In this document: positions 43,516-50,399 of the stretch, in pieces
Layout: each line of letters begins with the position of its first letter
Position numbering within the stretch: position 1 is the stretch's first letter
DNA from: Actinomycetes bacterium
GTDB lineage: Bacteria > Actinomycetota > Coriobacteriia > Anaerosomatales > Anaerosomataceae
Direction of reading: 5' to 3'
Length of the DNA stretch: 50,399 nt
Assembly (NCBI GenBank): GCA_021372825.1
Contig: JAJFTR010000070.1
Location: 1 to 50,399 of the forward strand
Notes under the pieces: model-generated
Database searches by the model: none
The model's input: only the letters and a program-made list of their open reading frames with translations
Told to the model about the DNA's origin: nothing
Made by a program: the position numbers and the translations under genes

Positions 43516-44991
43516 GTGGACCACGCTGAGATCGGCTCCATGGGCGCGCGCGCCATATCCGAGGGGATCGCAAGTAAGGAGTTCTCGGCGCGTGAGGTGA
43601 CGGAGGCCACATACGCACGCATCGAACGTCTTGAGCCTGCGATCCATGCGTTCAACCAACTCACGCCTGATCTCGCGATGAGTGCGGCGGACCGTATCGA
43701 CGCACTCGTGGCTGCGGGCGGGCCTCTGCCCCCTCTGGCGGGCGTGCCCGCAGGGATCAAGGACAACATGAACCTTGTGGGCACGCGGACGACGTGCGGC
43801 GCGCGGATGCTCGAAGATTACGATAGCGTCTACGATTGCACGGCGGTCCGCCGGCTGCTCGATGCGGGTGCGTTACCTGTCGGCAAGTGCAACATGGACG
43901 AATTCGCTTTCGGCTCGTCCACCGAGAACTCCGCTTTCGGCCCCACCAGGAACCCGTGGGACCTCGAGAGGGTTCCTGGAGGCTCGAGCGGCGGGAGCGC
44001 GGCGGCGGTGGCCGCCGGCATGGTCACGATCGCTCTGGGAAGTGACACGGGAGGCAGCATCCGGCAGCCGGGAGCGCTCACGGGGACGGTCGCGATGAAG
44101 CCGACGTACGGGCGTGTGAGCCGCTACGGCCTGGTCGCATTCGCATCCTCACTCGACCAGATCGGACCGTTCAGCAGGAGCGTCGAAGACTCGGCGCTCG
44201 TCTGCAACGCTATCGCGGGGAAGGACCCGTTCGATGCGACGAGCGTGGATACGCTGGTAGGCGACTACACGGCGAACCTTCGAAGCGGCGTCGAGGGCAT
44301 GCGCGTGGGCATCGTGCGGGACATGCTCGACTTGGAGGGCTGCGATCCCGAGGTGCGAGAGGCCACGGTCGCGGCGGCTCAGTTGCTTGCCGAGCAAGGT
44401 GCTCTCGTCGACGAAGTGGACCTCCCGACCAGCCGGCACGGGCTGGCGGCGTACTATGTGATCGGTCCCGCCGAGGCTTCCTCCAATCTTGCGCGCTTCG
44501 ACGGGATCCGGTACGGGCGCCGCTCGCCGGGCGCCGAGGACGTGGTGGACCTTTACATGCGCTCGCGTGCCGAGGGCTTCGGCGCCGAGACGATCCGCCG
44601 CATCATGCTGGGGACGTACACGCTGTCGGCAGGGTACTACGACGCATACTACGGGCAGGCGCAGAAGGCGCGGACGCTCATCGCGCGAGAGTTCGCCGAG
44701 GCCTTCCAGCGCTTCGACGTCCTTCTCACGCCGACTTCTCCTACCGTGGCCTTCAAGCTCGGCGAGAGAGCGAAGAGCCCCGTGGCGATGTACCTGTCGG
44801 ACGTATACACAGTGCCGCTCAATCTTGCCGGACTTCCAGGTGTGAGCGTGCCGACCGCACTCGCGCCGTCCAGTGGGCTGCCCATCGGCGTCCAGGTCGT
44901 GGCAGACCACTTCGACGAAGCGACGATGTTCCGGGCGGCGTTCGCGCTAGAGTCCTCGGCAGGCTTCGTGTGCACACCTGCCCGAGAGTAG
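43516..44991 (+). CDS. gatA: Asp-tRNA(Asn)/Glu-tRNA(Gln) amidotransferase subunit A
   Basis: Amidase subunit of 491 residues that releases ammonia from glutamine for transamidation. The amidase-signature triad is visible: K82 in GIKDN, cis-Ser S157 in PGGSSGGSAAA and nucleophile S181 in SDTGGSIRQP. The GTG at 43516 has GAGGAGG inside the end of gatC. Subunit B is not next: it begins at 49323, with about 4.3 kb of surface-protein genes on the same strand in between. Confidence 0.96.
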   Translation: MDHAEIGSMGARAISEGIASKEFSAREVTEATYARIERLEPAIHAFNQLTPDLAMSAADRIDALVAAGGPLPPLAGVPAGIKDNMNLVGTRTTCGARMLEDYDSVYDCTAVRRLLDAGALPVGKCNMDEFAFGSSTENSAFGPTRNPWDLERVPGGSSGGSAAAVAAGMVTIALGSDTGGSIRQPGALTGTVAMKPTYGRVSRYGLVAFASSLDQIGPFSRSVEDSALVCNAIAGKDPFDATSVDTLVGDYTANLRSGVEGMRVGIVRDMLDLEGCDPEVREATVAAAQLLAEQGALVDEVDLPTSRHGLAAYYVIGPAEASSNLARFDGIRYGRRSPGAEDVVDLYMRSRAEGFGAETIRRIMLGTYTLSAGYYDAYYGQAQKARTLIAREFAEAFQRFDVLLTPTSPTVAFKLGERAKSPVAMYLSDVYTVPLNLAGLPGVSVPTALAPSSGLPIGVQVVADHFDEATMFRAAFALESSAGFVCTPARE

Positions 44992-45062
44992 CGGCCCCAT
45001 GGGCGGAGGCGTACTCTCGTATTACAGCGCCACAAGCGGCGCCAAGAAGACGGGGGTCAGGC

Positions 45063-46958
45063 ATGGGCAGGCGCACGCGTTTTGGCACCATCATCGCAGT
45101 CACGCTCGCTCTCGCAACGTATCCGGCGGTGGCTGACGCGGCAGTCTCCGTCATCTGGGAGCGGAACTGGGGATCGACCGGCCTGGAAAACGGCCAGGTC
45201 CAGTTCCCGCCGGACGTGGCGACGGACAAGTGGGGCAATGTGTACGTGGCTGGAGGCGAGAATGGCGATCATCGAGTCCAGATGTTCGACGGCAGCGGTG
45301 TCTTCTTGAAGTCGATCGGAAGCACCATGACTCCAAGCCCCGGGCCGCTGTATAGTCCGCGCTGTGTGGCCACGGATCGTTGGGGAACGATCTACGTGGG
45401 TGATAAATCGTCCGAGTCGGCCAGCACCAGCGCGATCTGGATGTTCAACCCGCGGCTGTACAGCATTCTTGGCACCTTTCAAGAAACCGCTGCCAATGAG
45501 ATTTCGAACCCCCTGAACCTTGCCGTCAGCCTCGACGGGGATGTGGTGAGTTCCGACGACGGTACTACGCTGCAGGTGTGGCGACACCGTGGTCTGAGCC
45601 GGTCATGGACCGCTCTGGGCACGCCGAGCGTAGGGCTGGCGGTCACACAAGACGGAACGGTGCTCACCACGACCGACATCAGTGCAGGGACCACCAACTC
45701 CGTCGTCACCTACGATCTTTGGGGCACTTACCAGGATTCATGGGGCGGTCTTGGGACTGCGGACGGCCAGTTCAGACGACCCTACGACGTGGGCGCCGAT
45801 CCGCTGGGAAACGTGTACGTGGTCGAATCTCAGGGTGCGCGGGGGCAAGTGTTCGCACCCGATGGGACGCACCTTACGACTTTCGGTTCCTGGGGAGCAG
45901 GGGACATGCAGTTCGAGTCTCCCTATGGAATCGCGGTAGGACTGGACCGCACGCTGTACGTCGCGGACTCCGACAACGACCGAATCTCCAAGTGGAAGGT
46001 CACAGTGCCCACGGAATCCACTCAGGTCGCCGGCGCTGATCGCATCTCAACAGCCGTGGAGGCATCTAAGCGCGCATATCCGGACGGCGCCATGACCGTG
46101 GTGCTCGCGACTTCCACGAACTGGCCTGACGCTCTCGGTGGTGCTGCGCTTGCGGGAGTGGCGAAGGCCCCGCTTCTGCTCGTTCCGAAGGATTCACTGC
46201 CTGCGGCGGTCGCTACCGAGATCACTCGTCTGGGTGCGCAGCACGTCTACGTGCTCGGAGGTCCGGGTGTGGTGAGTGATTCCGTCTTCAGCGCGGCACG
46301 AGGACTCGTTCTGGGGGGTTCGGGCGCGCGCCTGGGCGGAGACAACCGCTACGAGACGGCCAACACGATCGCGGCGGAGGTCGTACGCCTCAAGGACCTC
46401 ACGGGCGGTTACGATGGGACGGCATTCGTTTGCACGGGGTCGAACTTCCCTGACGCGCTTTCCGCAGCCCCGATCGCGGCAGCGAACGGGTGGCCGGTCT
46501 ACCTGAGCGAGCCCGGTTCTCTTTCGGTCGCGACGAGGGCGGCGATGATCGACAACGCGAGCAACCATGGATACATCGTCGGCGGCTTGGGTGCGCTCTC
46601 AGCAGCTGTCGATGCCCAGCTGGATGCGTCTCCGTTCGTCGGGTTCACGCGATACGCCGGAGGCAATCGGTATCAAACCTCCGCGCTCCTTGCGCAGAGA
46701 GGTTTCGAAGGGATGGGTATGCTGTGGTCACGGCCTGCACTTGCCACCGGTGAGAACTTCCCCGACGCGCTTGCGGGGGGTGTCCTGCAAGGTAGCGACT
46801 GCTCGGTGCTTCTGCTCACTCCGACTGCGAGTCTTGATGCCTCGGCTGCCGCAGCGATCGCGGCGAACAAGGACTCGATCTATGAGATCAGGTTCCTAGG
46901 AGGCTCCGGAGCCGTAAGTACGCAGGTCCGGACGAGTGCGCGTGCGCTGCTCTGGTGA
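45063..46958 (+). CDS. Secreted CWB2 protein with N-terminal NHL-type propeller
   Basis: Exported protein of 631 residues. The signal peptide ends near residue 28 (VADAA). Residues ~30-315 carry NHL-type repeats, seen as FPPDVATDKWGNVYVAGG, YSPRCVATDRWGTIYVGD, FRRPYDVGADPLGNVYVVES and FESPYGIAVGLDRTLYVADS. Three CWB2 units follow (QVAGADRISTAV, RLGGDNRYETAN, RYAGGNRYQTSA). The first unit is less conserved (RIS for RY-). The ATG at 45063 has GGGGG six to ten bases upstream; the frame opens earlier at 44970 within the gatA end. It is placed between gatA and gatB and ends in a strong hairpin. Confidence 0.9.
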   Translation: MGRRTRFGTIIAVTLALATYPAVADAAVSVIWERNWGSTGLENGQVQFPPDVATDKWGNVYVAGGENGDHRVQMFDGSGVFLKSIGSTMTPSPGPLYSPRCVATDRWGTIYVGDKSSESASTSAIWMFNPRLYSILGTFQETAANEISNPLNLAVSLDGDVVSSDDGTTLQVWRHRGLSRSWTALGTPSVGLAVTQDGTVLTTTDISAGTTNSVVTYDLWGTYQDSWGGLGTADGQFRRPYDVGADPLGNVYVVESQGARGQVFAPDGTHLTTFGSWGAGDMQFESPYGIAVGLDRTLYVADSDNDRISKWKVTVPTESTQVAGADRISTAVEASKRAYPDGAMTVVLATSTNWPDALGGAALAGVAKAPLLLVPKDSLPAAVATEITRLGAQHVYVLGGPGVVSDSVFSAARGLVLGGSGARLGGDNRYETANTIAAEVVRLKDLTGGYDGTAFVCTGSNFPDALSAAPIAAANGWPVYLSEPGSLSVATRAAMIDNASNHGYIVGGLGALSAAVDAQLDASPFVGFTRYAGGNRYQTSALLAQRGFEGMGMLWSRPALATGENFPDALAGGVLQGSDCSVLLLTPTASLDASAAAAIAANKDSIYEIRFLGGSGAVSTQVRTSARALLW

Positions 46959-46997
46959 TCGCCATCGAACGGTAAGGTTCTGGTAAACAACTGGGAG

Positions 46998-47040
46998 AGA
47001 CCCTCGCGTTAGGCTTGGAGAAGCCGCGACGCGGGGGTCT
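46998..47040 (+). terminator. Terminator-like hairpin after the fourth CWB2 gene
   Basis: A 12-bp stem (46998-47009 with 47029-47040, one G-U pair) is capped by an inner perfect 5-bp stem (47012-47016 with 47021-47025). The following TCCGTTCC is only partly U-rich. It separates the CWB2 gene from the transpeptidase leader. Confidence 0.65.
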
Positions 47041-47151
47041 TCCGTTCCCGGGGAGGGGGGTGACAGACACGGTGCGTGTCGCGACGTTCGCCGGGGCAGA
47101 AGCATGTCCATCAAACGCCTACCGGCGCAAGTCTCTTAGGGGGGACGAGAG

Positions 47152-48054
47152 ATGTCTCGATCTTTTTCTCGCACGACGCACCATCTTGCGGGAGTGGTGC
47201 TTGCGGCAAGCATGCTCCTTGCGTCTACCAGTGCAGCGTGGGCAGCGAGCGGCGCACCCGCGCGACCAGTCGAGGAGGGCTGGCCGCAAAGCCACTTCCT
47301 TGAGAACGACCCTAAGCCGGGCGAACCCGGATACTCTGAAGCGGCGCCGTCTCCAGCGCCTCCGCAGGGGATGACAGACGCGCGGCTGCGCGTCGTCGAC
47401 CCAGATGGTTATCAGGCTCTGCTCTCGGAGCGCACCGCACGGGAAAGGACACTGCTGTCCAAGGCGCGCTCGACACTCAAGTCCTCGGGTATCACTCCCG
47501 GCTCCACGATGAGCGCGGCCACTTTGAGACGAGCAGATGCGTTACTCGCTCAGACCGCTGTGTCGCCTTACGGTTTCCTGAAGTTCCGGCTCGTCCCCTC
47601 GAACAGTACGTACGCCAGGAACGGATACCTCGGAACGCTGTACTTCACGTACGGCATCTACTCGCCTGTGACAGACAGCTACAAGTGGTACACGGCGTCG
47701 TGGCCGGCAAGGTCAGGCAACAACAGGCCCAGAGACCAGCGTGTGGTCGGAGTGGGTCCCATCCCCGAGTACGCGTGGGTCTTCGGCTTCGCGAACCGTG
47801 TGTGGTATGGCTACCAGCCTGACGCGCGAGAGTCGTTCGCGCCAGGTAAGTGGAGGCTCGATCCGTGGACAGGGGGTCCCTACGGTCGGGGTTATCTGGA
47901 AGTCCACGGAGGGATCAACGAGCACCAGTTCGCCGCCACCAACGGTTGCATCCGGCTTCACCCAGGCAATATCTCGGCGTTGAAGTCGTACTACGACACC
48001 AAGATGGCGAACAAGAAGGATCGATCCACCGCGAAGCTCACGGTGGACTATTAG
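47152..48054 (+). CDS. Secreted L,D-transpeptidase (YkuD domain)
   Basis: Exported wall enzyme of 300 residues. A signal peptide ends near residue 31 (AAWA), followed by a Pro-rich linker (~35-75), a helical region (~75-140) and a YkuD domain with the catalytic signature VHGG...ATNGCIRLH, H252 and nucleophile C266. The family forms 3-3 cross-links in peptidoglycan or attaches proteins to it. The ATG at 47152 follows GGGGGGA and lies in the loop of a 5-bp hairpin (CGAGA 47146-47150 with TCTCG 47155-47159), which may affect initiation. It is followed 10 bp later by a lipoprotein gene. Confidence 0.88.
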   Translation: MSRSFSRTTHHLAGVVLAASMLLASTSAAWAASGAPARPVEEGWPQSHFLENDPKPGEPGYSEAAPSPAPPQGMTDARLRVVDPDGYQALLSERTARERTLLSKARSTLKSSGITPGSTMSAATLRRADALLAQTAVSPYGFLKFRLVPSNSTYARNGYLGTLYFTYGIYSPVTDSYKWYTASWPARSGNNRPRDQRVVGVGPIPEYAWVFGFANRVWYGYQPDARESFAPGKWRLDPWTGGPYGRGYLEVHGGINEHQFAATNGCIRLHPGNISALKSYYDTKMANKKDRSTAKLTVDY

Positions 48055-48064
48055 AGGAGGACGT

Positions 48065-49171
48065 ATGCTATCACGCGGAAAGGGCCGCCCCCGGGCGGCC
48101 CTGACCGCCGTCGTCACACTGGTGGCGACGGCGCTCGTGCTCGTACCGGGTTGTTCTGTGGCGCCCGAGCCGAAGAGTACAGTGGGCGAGGGCGAGGCGG
48201 CGGGGGCCGTCTTCGAGCCCAGCTCACTCGCGTGGGCTCCGTCGGCTCTTGAGGCGCATCTGCCCGGGATCGTAGGGTGGCGGCAGGTTTCGGAGGCCGC
48301 TCCTGGCCAAGTCGTGGTGCTGTCGGAGGAGTCCTCACCGGCCGTTGTGTGGGAAGGACCTTCTGATGTCGTGAGCAGTCTCGTGTCTGTGGACGCCAAG
48401 CTCGGTATGCTCGCCGTCACCGTCCGCCCAGCGGACGGCAGAGCGTTCGAGGAGACCACGTACCTGTGTCATCCCAGCGGGACGGTCGTTGCGATCAAGG
48501 CGCCAGAAGGCTATGAGCCGCCGGGCTCGCTCGTCTTTCTTGGGAACGGTTCCGCACTCGCGCTTGCGACGCGCTTCGGCGCTGAGGCGATAGAGTCCAC
48601 GATAGGTGTCGTCTCCATCGACGGCTCGTGGTCACAGGTCGCGCTTACCGGTGAGCTGCCTGAGTTCCAGTACGTCGAGAGGCTCTTCCCTGTTCCAGGC
48701 ACAGATGCGTTCGCGGTCGTGCTCAAGACCGCCGGCACCCCGGCGAACCGGGATGATGAGGCGCTTGTCCTTGCGCGCTATGAAAACGGTGCGTTGCGCT
48801 CGTTCACGCCCCCGTTCCGCGACGACTGTCTTCCCAATGCGGTGCCTCTCTGGAACACGACCGGTGTGGTGTTCGTGCGGTCGTGGCGTACTGACGCCCA
48901 AGGTCAGGCCATCGCCGACCTTGTCGAGGCGGTCTTCTCCAACGGCCAGTGGGCGGAGCGTGTTCTGGCCTCAGGCGGTGGCATGACCCTGGGGATCGAG
49001 TCGGGCACAGTGGCGGTGCCGCTGCCGGACGGCAAGGTGCTGGTGCGCACAGCGGGGTCTTTCGAAGAAGGAGAGCCCACCGCTCTTGTCGCGGTCGAGA
49101 GCAAGGGAGCTCTTGCTAAGACTGGCCTGGACGTCACCGGCACGACGTCTTTGCTGTGGATGGAGAAGTAA
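48065..49171 (+). CDS. Lipoprotein of unknown function
   Basis: Protein of 368 residues with a lipoprotein signal: a basic N-terminus, a hydrophobic stretch (~12-28) and lipobox LVPGC, lipidated Cys near residue 30. A Glu/Gly-rich linker is followed by a beta-rich region with repeated hydrophobic strands and no recognisable catalytic motif; the pattern could be a degenerate propeller. I do not recognise the family. The ATG at 48065 follows GAGGAGG. Co-transcribed with the L,D-transpeptidase, so a role at the cell envelope is likely. A hairpin terminator follows. Confidence 0.82.
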   Translation: MLSRGKGRPRAALTAVVTLVATALVLVPGCSVAPEPKSTVGEGEAAGAVFEPSSLAWAPSALEAHLPGIVGWRQVSEAAPGQVVVLSEESSPAVVWEGPSDVVSSLVSVDAKLGMLAVTVRPADGRAFEETTYLCHPSGTVVAIKAPEGYEPPGSLVFLGNGSALALATRFGAEAIESTIGVVSIDGSWSQVALTGELPEFQYVERLFPVPGTDAFAVVLKTAGTPANRDDEALVLARYENGALRSFTPPFRDDCLPNAVPLWNTTGVVFVRSWRTDAQGQAIADLVEAVFSNGQWAERVLASGGGMTLGIESGTVAVPLPDGKVLVRTAGSFEEGEPTALVAVESKGALAKTGLDVTGTTSLLWMEK

Positions 49172-49201
49172 CCCGCCTAGATGACGAGTCCTGTTCTCTT
49201 C

Positions 49202-49239
49202 GTGACCCCGGCCGGATCCTCACATCGGGCCGGGGTCAC
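49202..49239 (+). terminator. Hairpin after the lipoprotein gene
   Basis: A perfect 12-bp stem (49202-49213 with 49228-49239) with a 14-nt loop lies 30 bp after the lipoprotein stop. There is no U-tract. A candidate -10 for gatB follows. Confidence 0.65.
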
Positions 49240-49263
49240 GGCGCGTCCCGGGGTGTCATGCAG

Positions 49264-49269
49264 TAGAAT
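49264..49269 (+). promoter_or_regulatory. Candidate -10 for gatB
   Basis: TAGAAT would start transcription near 49276, 47 bp before the GTG at 49323. This fits gatB being transcribed separately from gatCA. Confidence 0.45.
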
Positions 49270-49322
49270 CGTGCGAGCGTATAGCGTGCTTGCCATCATC
49301 GTCTGCCAAAGGAGTCCCCGCT

Positions 49323-50399
49323 GTGGTCGAAGGTCGTGTCGCCGAGGTTCTCGATCGCTACGAGGCCGTGATCGGGCTTGAGATACACACGGAGCTCACC
49401 AGTGTCAGATCCAAGATGTTCTGCGGCTGCGCGGTCGTGTTCGGCGGCGAGCCGAACACGCGCGTATGTCCGGTCTGTCTTGGTCTGCCGGGCGCCCTTC
49501 CTGTTCCGAACGAAGCGGCCATAGAGGCGACGGTTCTTGCAGGACTCGCACTGCAGTGCGAGATCGCAGTCACCAGCCAGTTCCACCGGAAGAACTACTT
49601 CTATCCCGACATGCCCAAGAACTATCAGATCTCGCAGTACGATCGTCCTTTCTGTGGGCCGGGGTATCTGGATGTCGAGATCGTGGATAGTAAGGGGAGG
49701 TATGTCACCCGCGTCGGTATCACCCGCATCCACTTGGAAGAAGACACGGGCAAGATGGTTCATGTGGGCGGCGCCGAAGGGCGGATCGCGGGTGCTGACC
49801 ACTCCTTGGTCGATTTCAACCGTGCGGGAACCCCTCTCATGGAGCTAGTGACCGAGCCAGACATCCGCACACCGGAAGAGGCGCGCCGATTCGCACAGCA
49901 ACTCAGGACCACGTTCCTGTACTTGGGAGTCTCCGACTGCAACATGGAGGAAGGCTCGATGCGGGTGGACGCCAACGTGAGTGTTCGCACTCGTGGAACG
50001 AGTACGCTCGGGACCAAAGTCGAGATCAAGAACATGAACTCCTTCAAGGCTCTGCACGACGCTTTGGCCTACGAGATCGTGAGGCAGGTCGACCTCATCG
50101 AAGCGGGGGGCAGCGTGGTGCAAGAGACCCGGCACTGGGATGCGAGCGCGAAGCGTACCAGCACCCTTCGGTCGAAAGAAGAGGCCCACGACTATCGCTA
50201 CTTCCCCGAGCCGGACATGGTGCCGTTCGAGTTCAGCGACGAGTGGGTCGAGAGCATGCGGGCGCGTCTTCCCGAGCTGCCAGCCGCGCGGCGTGATCGC
50301 TTCATGCGTCGATTCGGGCTGTCTGCTTACGACGCGGCGGCGCTCACCGAGGACGTCTCACTCGCGGACTACTTCGAAGAAGCAGTCGCAACCGCGGGT
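49323..50399 (+). CDS. gatB: Asp-tRNA(Asn)/Glu-tRNA(Gln) amidotransferase subunit B (3' end cut by window edge)
   Basis: Kinase and tRNA-binding subunit of the amidotransferase; 359 codons are visible of the usual ~480. Family motifs are clear: [14 protein letters not shown] at the start, FCGC followed by [12 protein letters not shown] (zinc-binding cysteines), [42 protein letters not shown] and EIKNMNSF. The visible part ends in the helical domain before the YqeY-like tail. The GTG at 49323 follows AAGGAG by eight bases. Separated from gatC-gatA by three envelope genes. Confidence 0.95.
   Translation, partial: MVEGRVAEVLDRYEAVIGLEIHTELTSVRSKMFCGCAVVFGGEPNTRVCPVCLGLPGALPVPNEAAIEATVLAGLALQCEIAVTSQFHRKNYFYPDMPKNYQISQYDRPFCGPGYLDVEIVDSKGRYVTRVGITRIHLEEDTGKMVHVGGAEGRIAGADHSLVDFNRAGTPLMELVTEPDIRTPEEARRFAQQLRTTFLYLGVSDCNMEEGSMRVDANVSVRTRGTSTLGTKVEIKNMNSFKALHDALAYEIVRQVDLIEAGGSVVQETRHWDASAKRTSTLRSKEEAHDYRYFPEPDMVPFEFSDEWVESMRARLPELPAARRDRFMRRFGLSAYDAAALTEDVSLADYFEEAVATAG

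Noticed and set aside
46959-47151. Cyclic di-GMP or cyclic di-AMP riboswitch before the L,D-transpeptidase
   Set aside because: The region is structured but I could not match the conserved cores of either class; kept only as an unassigned structured leader.

Overview
The window is a gene-dense, G+C-rich stretch of bacterial chromosome with no rRNA, tRNA, insertion sequence, prophage or CRISPR array that I can see. It fits an anaerobic, probably uncultured member of the Actinomycetota close to Coriobacteriia. The evidence is a DUF2469-type protein (39720-40016), a GlnR-like site in front of glnA, an OmpR/PhoR-type Pho system, several genes that look leaderless, four secreted proteins with cell wall binding repeat 2 (CWB2), and an anaerobe-type homocysteine/methionine pathway. 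The lineage is an inference, not a measurement.

Layout, left to right. 1-6111: phosphate regulon, with a PhoR-like kinase (cut by the left edge) and PhoP-like regulator on the minus strand, divergent from pstSCAB; a triple 11-bp repeat lies between them. 6375-8644: an aldo/keto reductase and a convergent MFS exporter. 8778-11821: an FMN-binding glutamate synthase domain protein divergent from glutamine synthetase, with a GlnR-type box between. 11900-18728 (minus): two CWB2 surface proteins flanking thrC, a small unknown protein, a trypsin-like protein and a small homologue of that protein's N-terminal domain. 18847-22540: archaeal-type phosphoglycerate mutase, a LigD-like protein with PE and POL but no ligase domain, a SHOCT membrane protein and a Nudix hydrolase. 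22593-24785: a third CWB2 protein.

24794-30739 is the most coherent unit. A near-consensus promoter drives a T-box leader whose specifier reads AUG (Met) and which ends in an intrinsic terminator. Behind it lie a homocysteine-forming HcyBio protein, its NIL-ferredoxin partner, a MetH without reactivation domain, MetV and MetF. Together these would make homocysteine from an aspartate-derived aldehyde and sulfide, then methylate it with methyl-folate, under control of uncharged tRNA-Met. A UPF0280/COG2122 gene, a family associated with this route, lies at 38951.

30812-38894: a soluble kinase and LytTR regulator, a metallophosphoesterase, a MoaE-like protein, a PAS-GGDEF protein, lpd and lipA, and a GGDEF protein with a ferritin-like N-terminus. 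38951-44991: UPF0280, DUF2469, ligA, a ferredoxin-CPBP protease fusion, gatC and gatA. 45063-49171: a fourth CWB2 protein, an L,D-transpeptidase and a lipoprotein, sitting between gatA and gatB. gatB is cut by the right edge.

The most unusual items are the Met T-box over an anaerobic homocysteine operon, the ferritin-like/GGDEF fusion, the ferredoxin/CPBP fusion, the stand-alone copy of a protease N-terminal domain, the PE-POL protein, and a recurring TANNNT-N6-ATG arrangement that suggests leaderless transcription.
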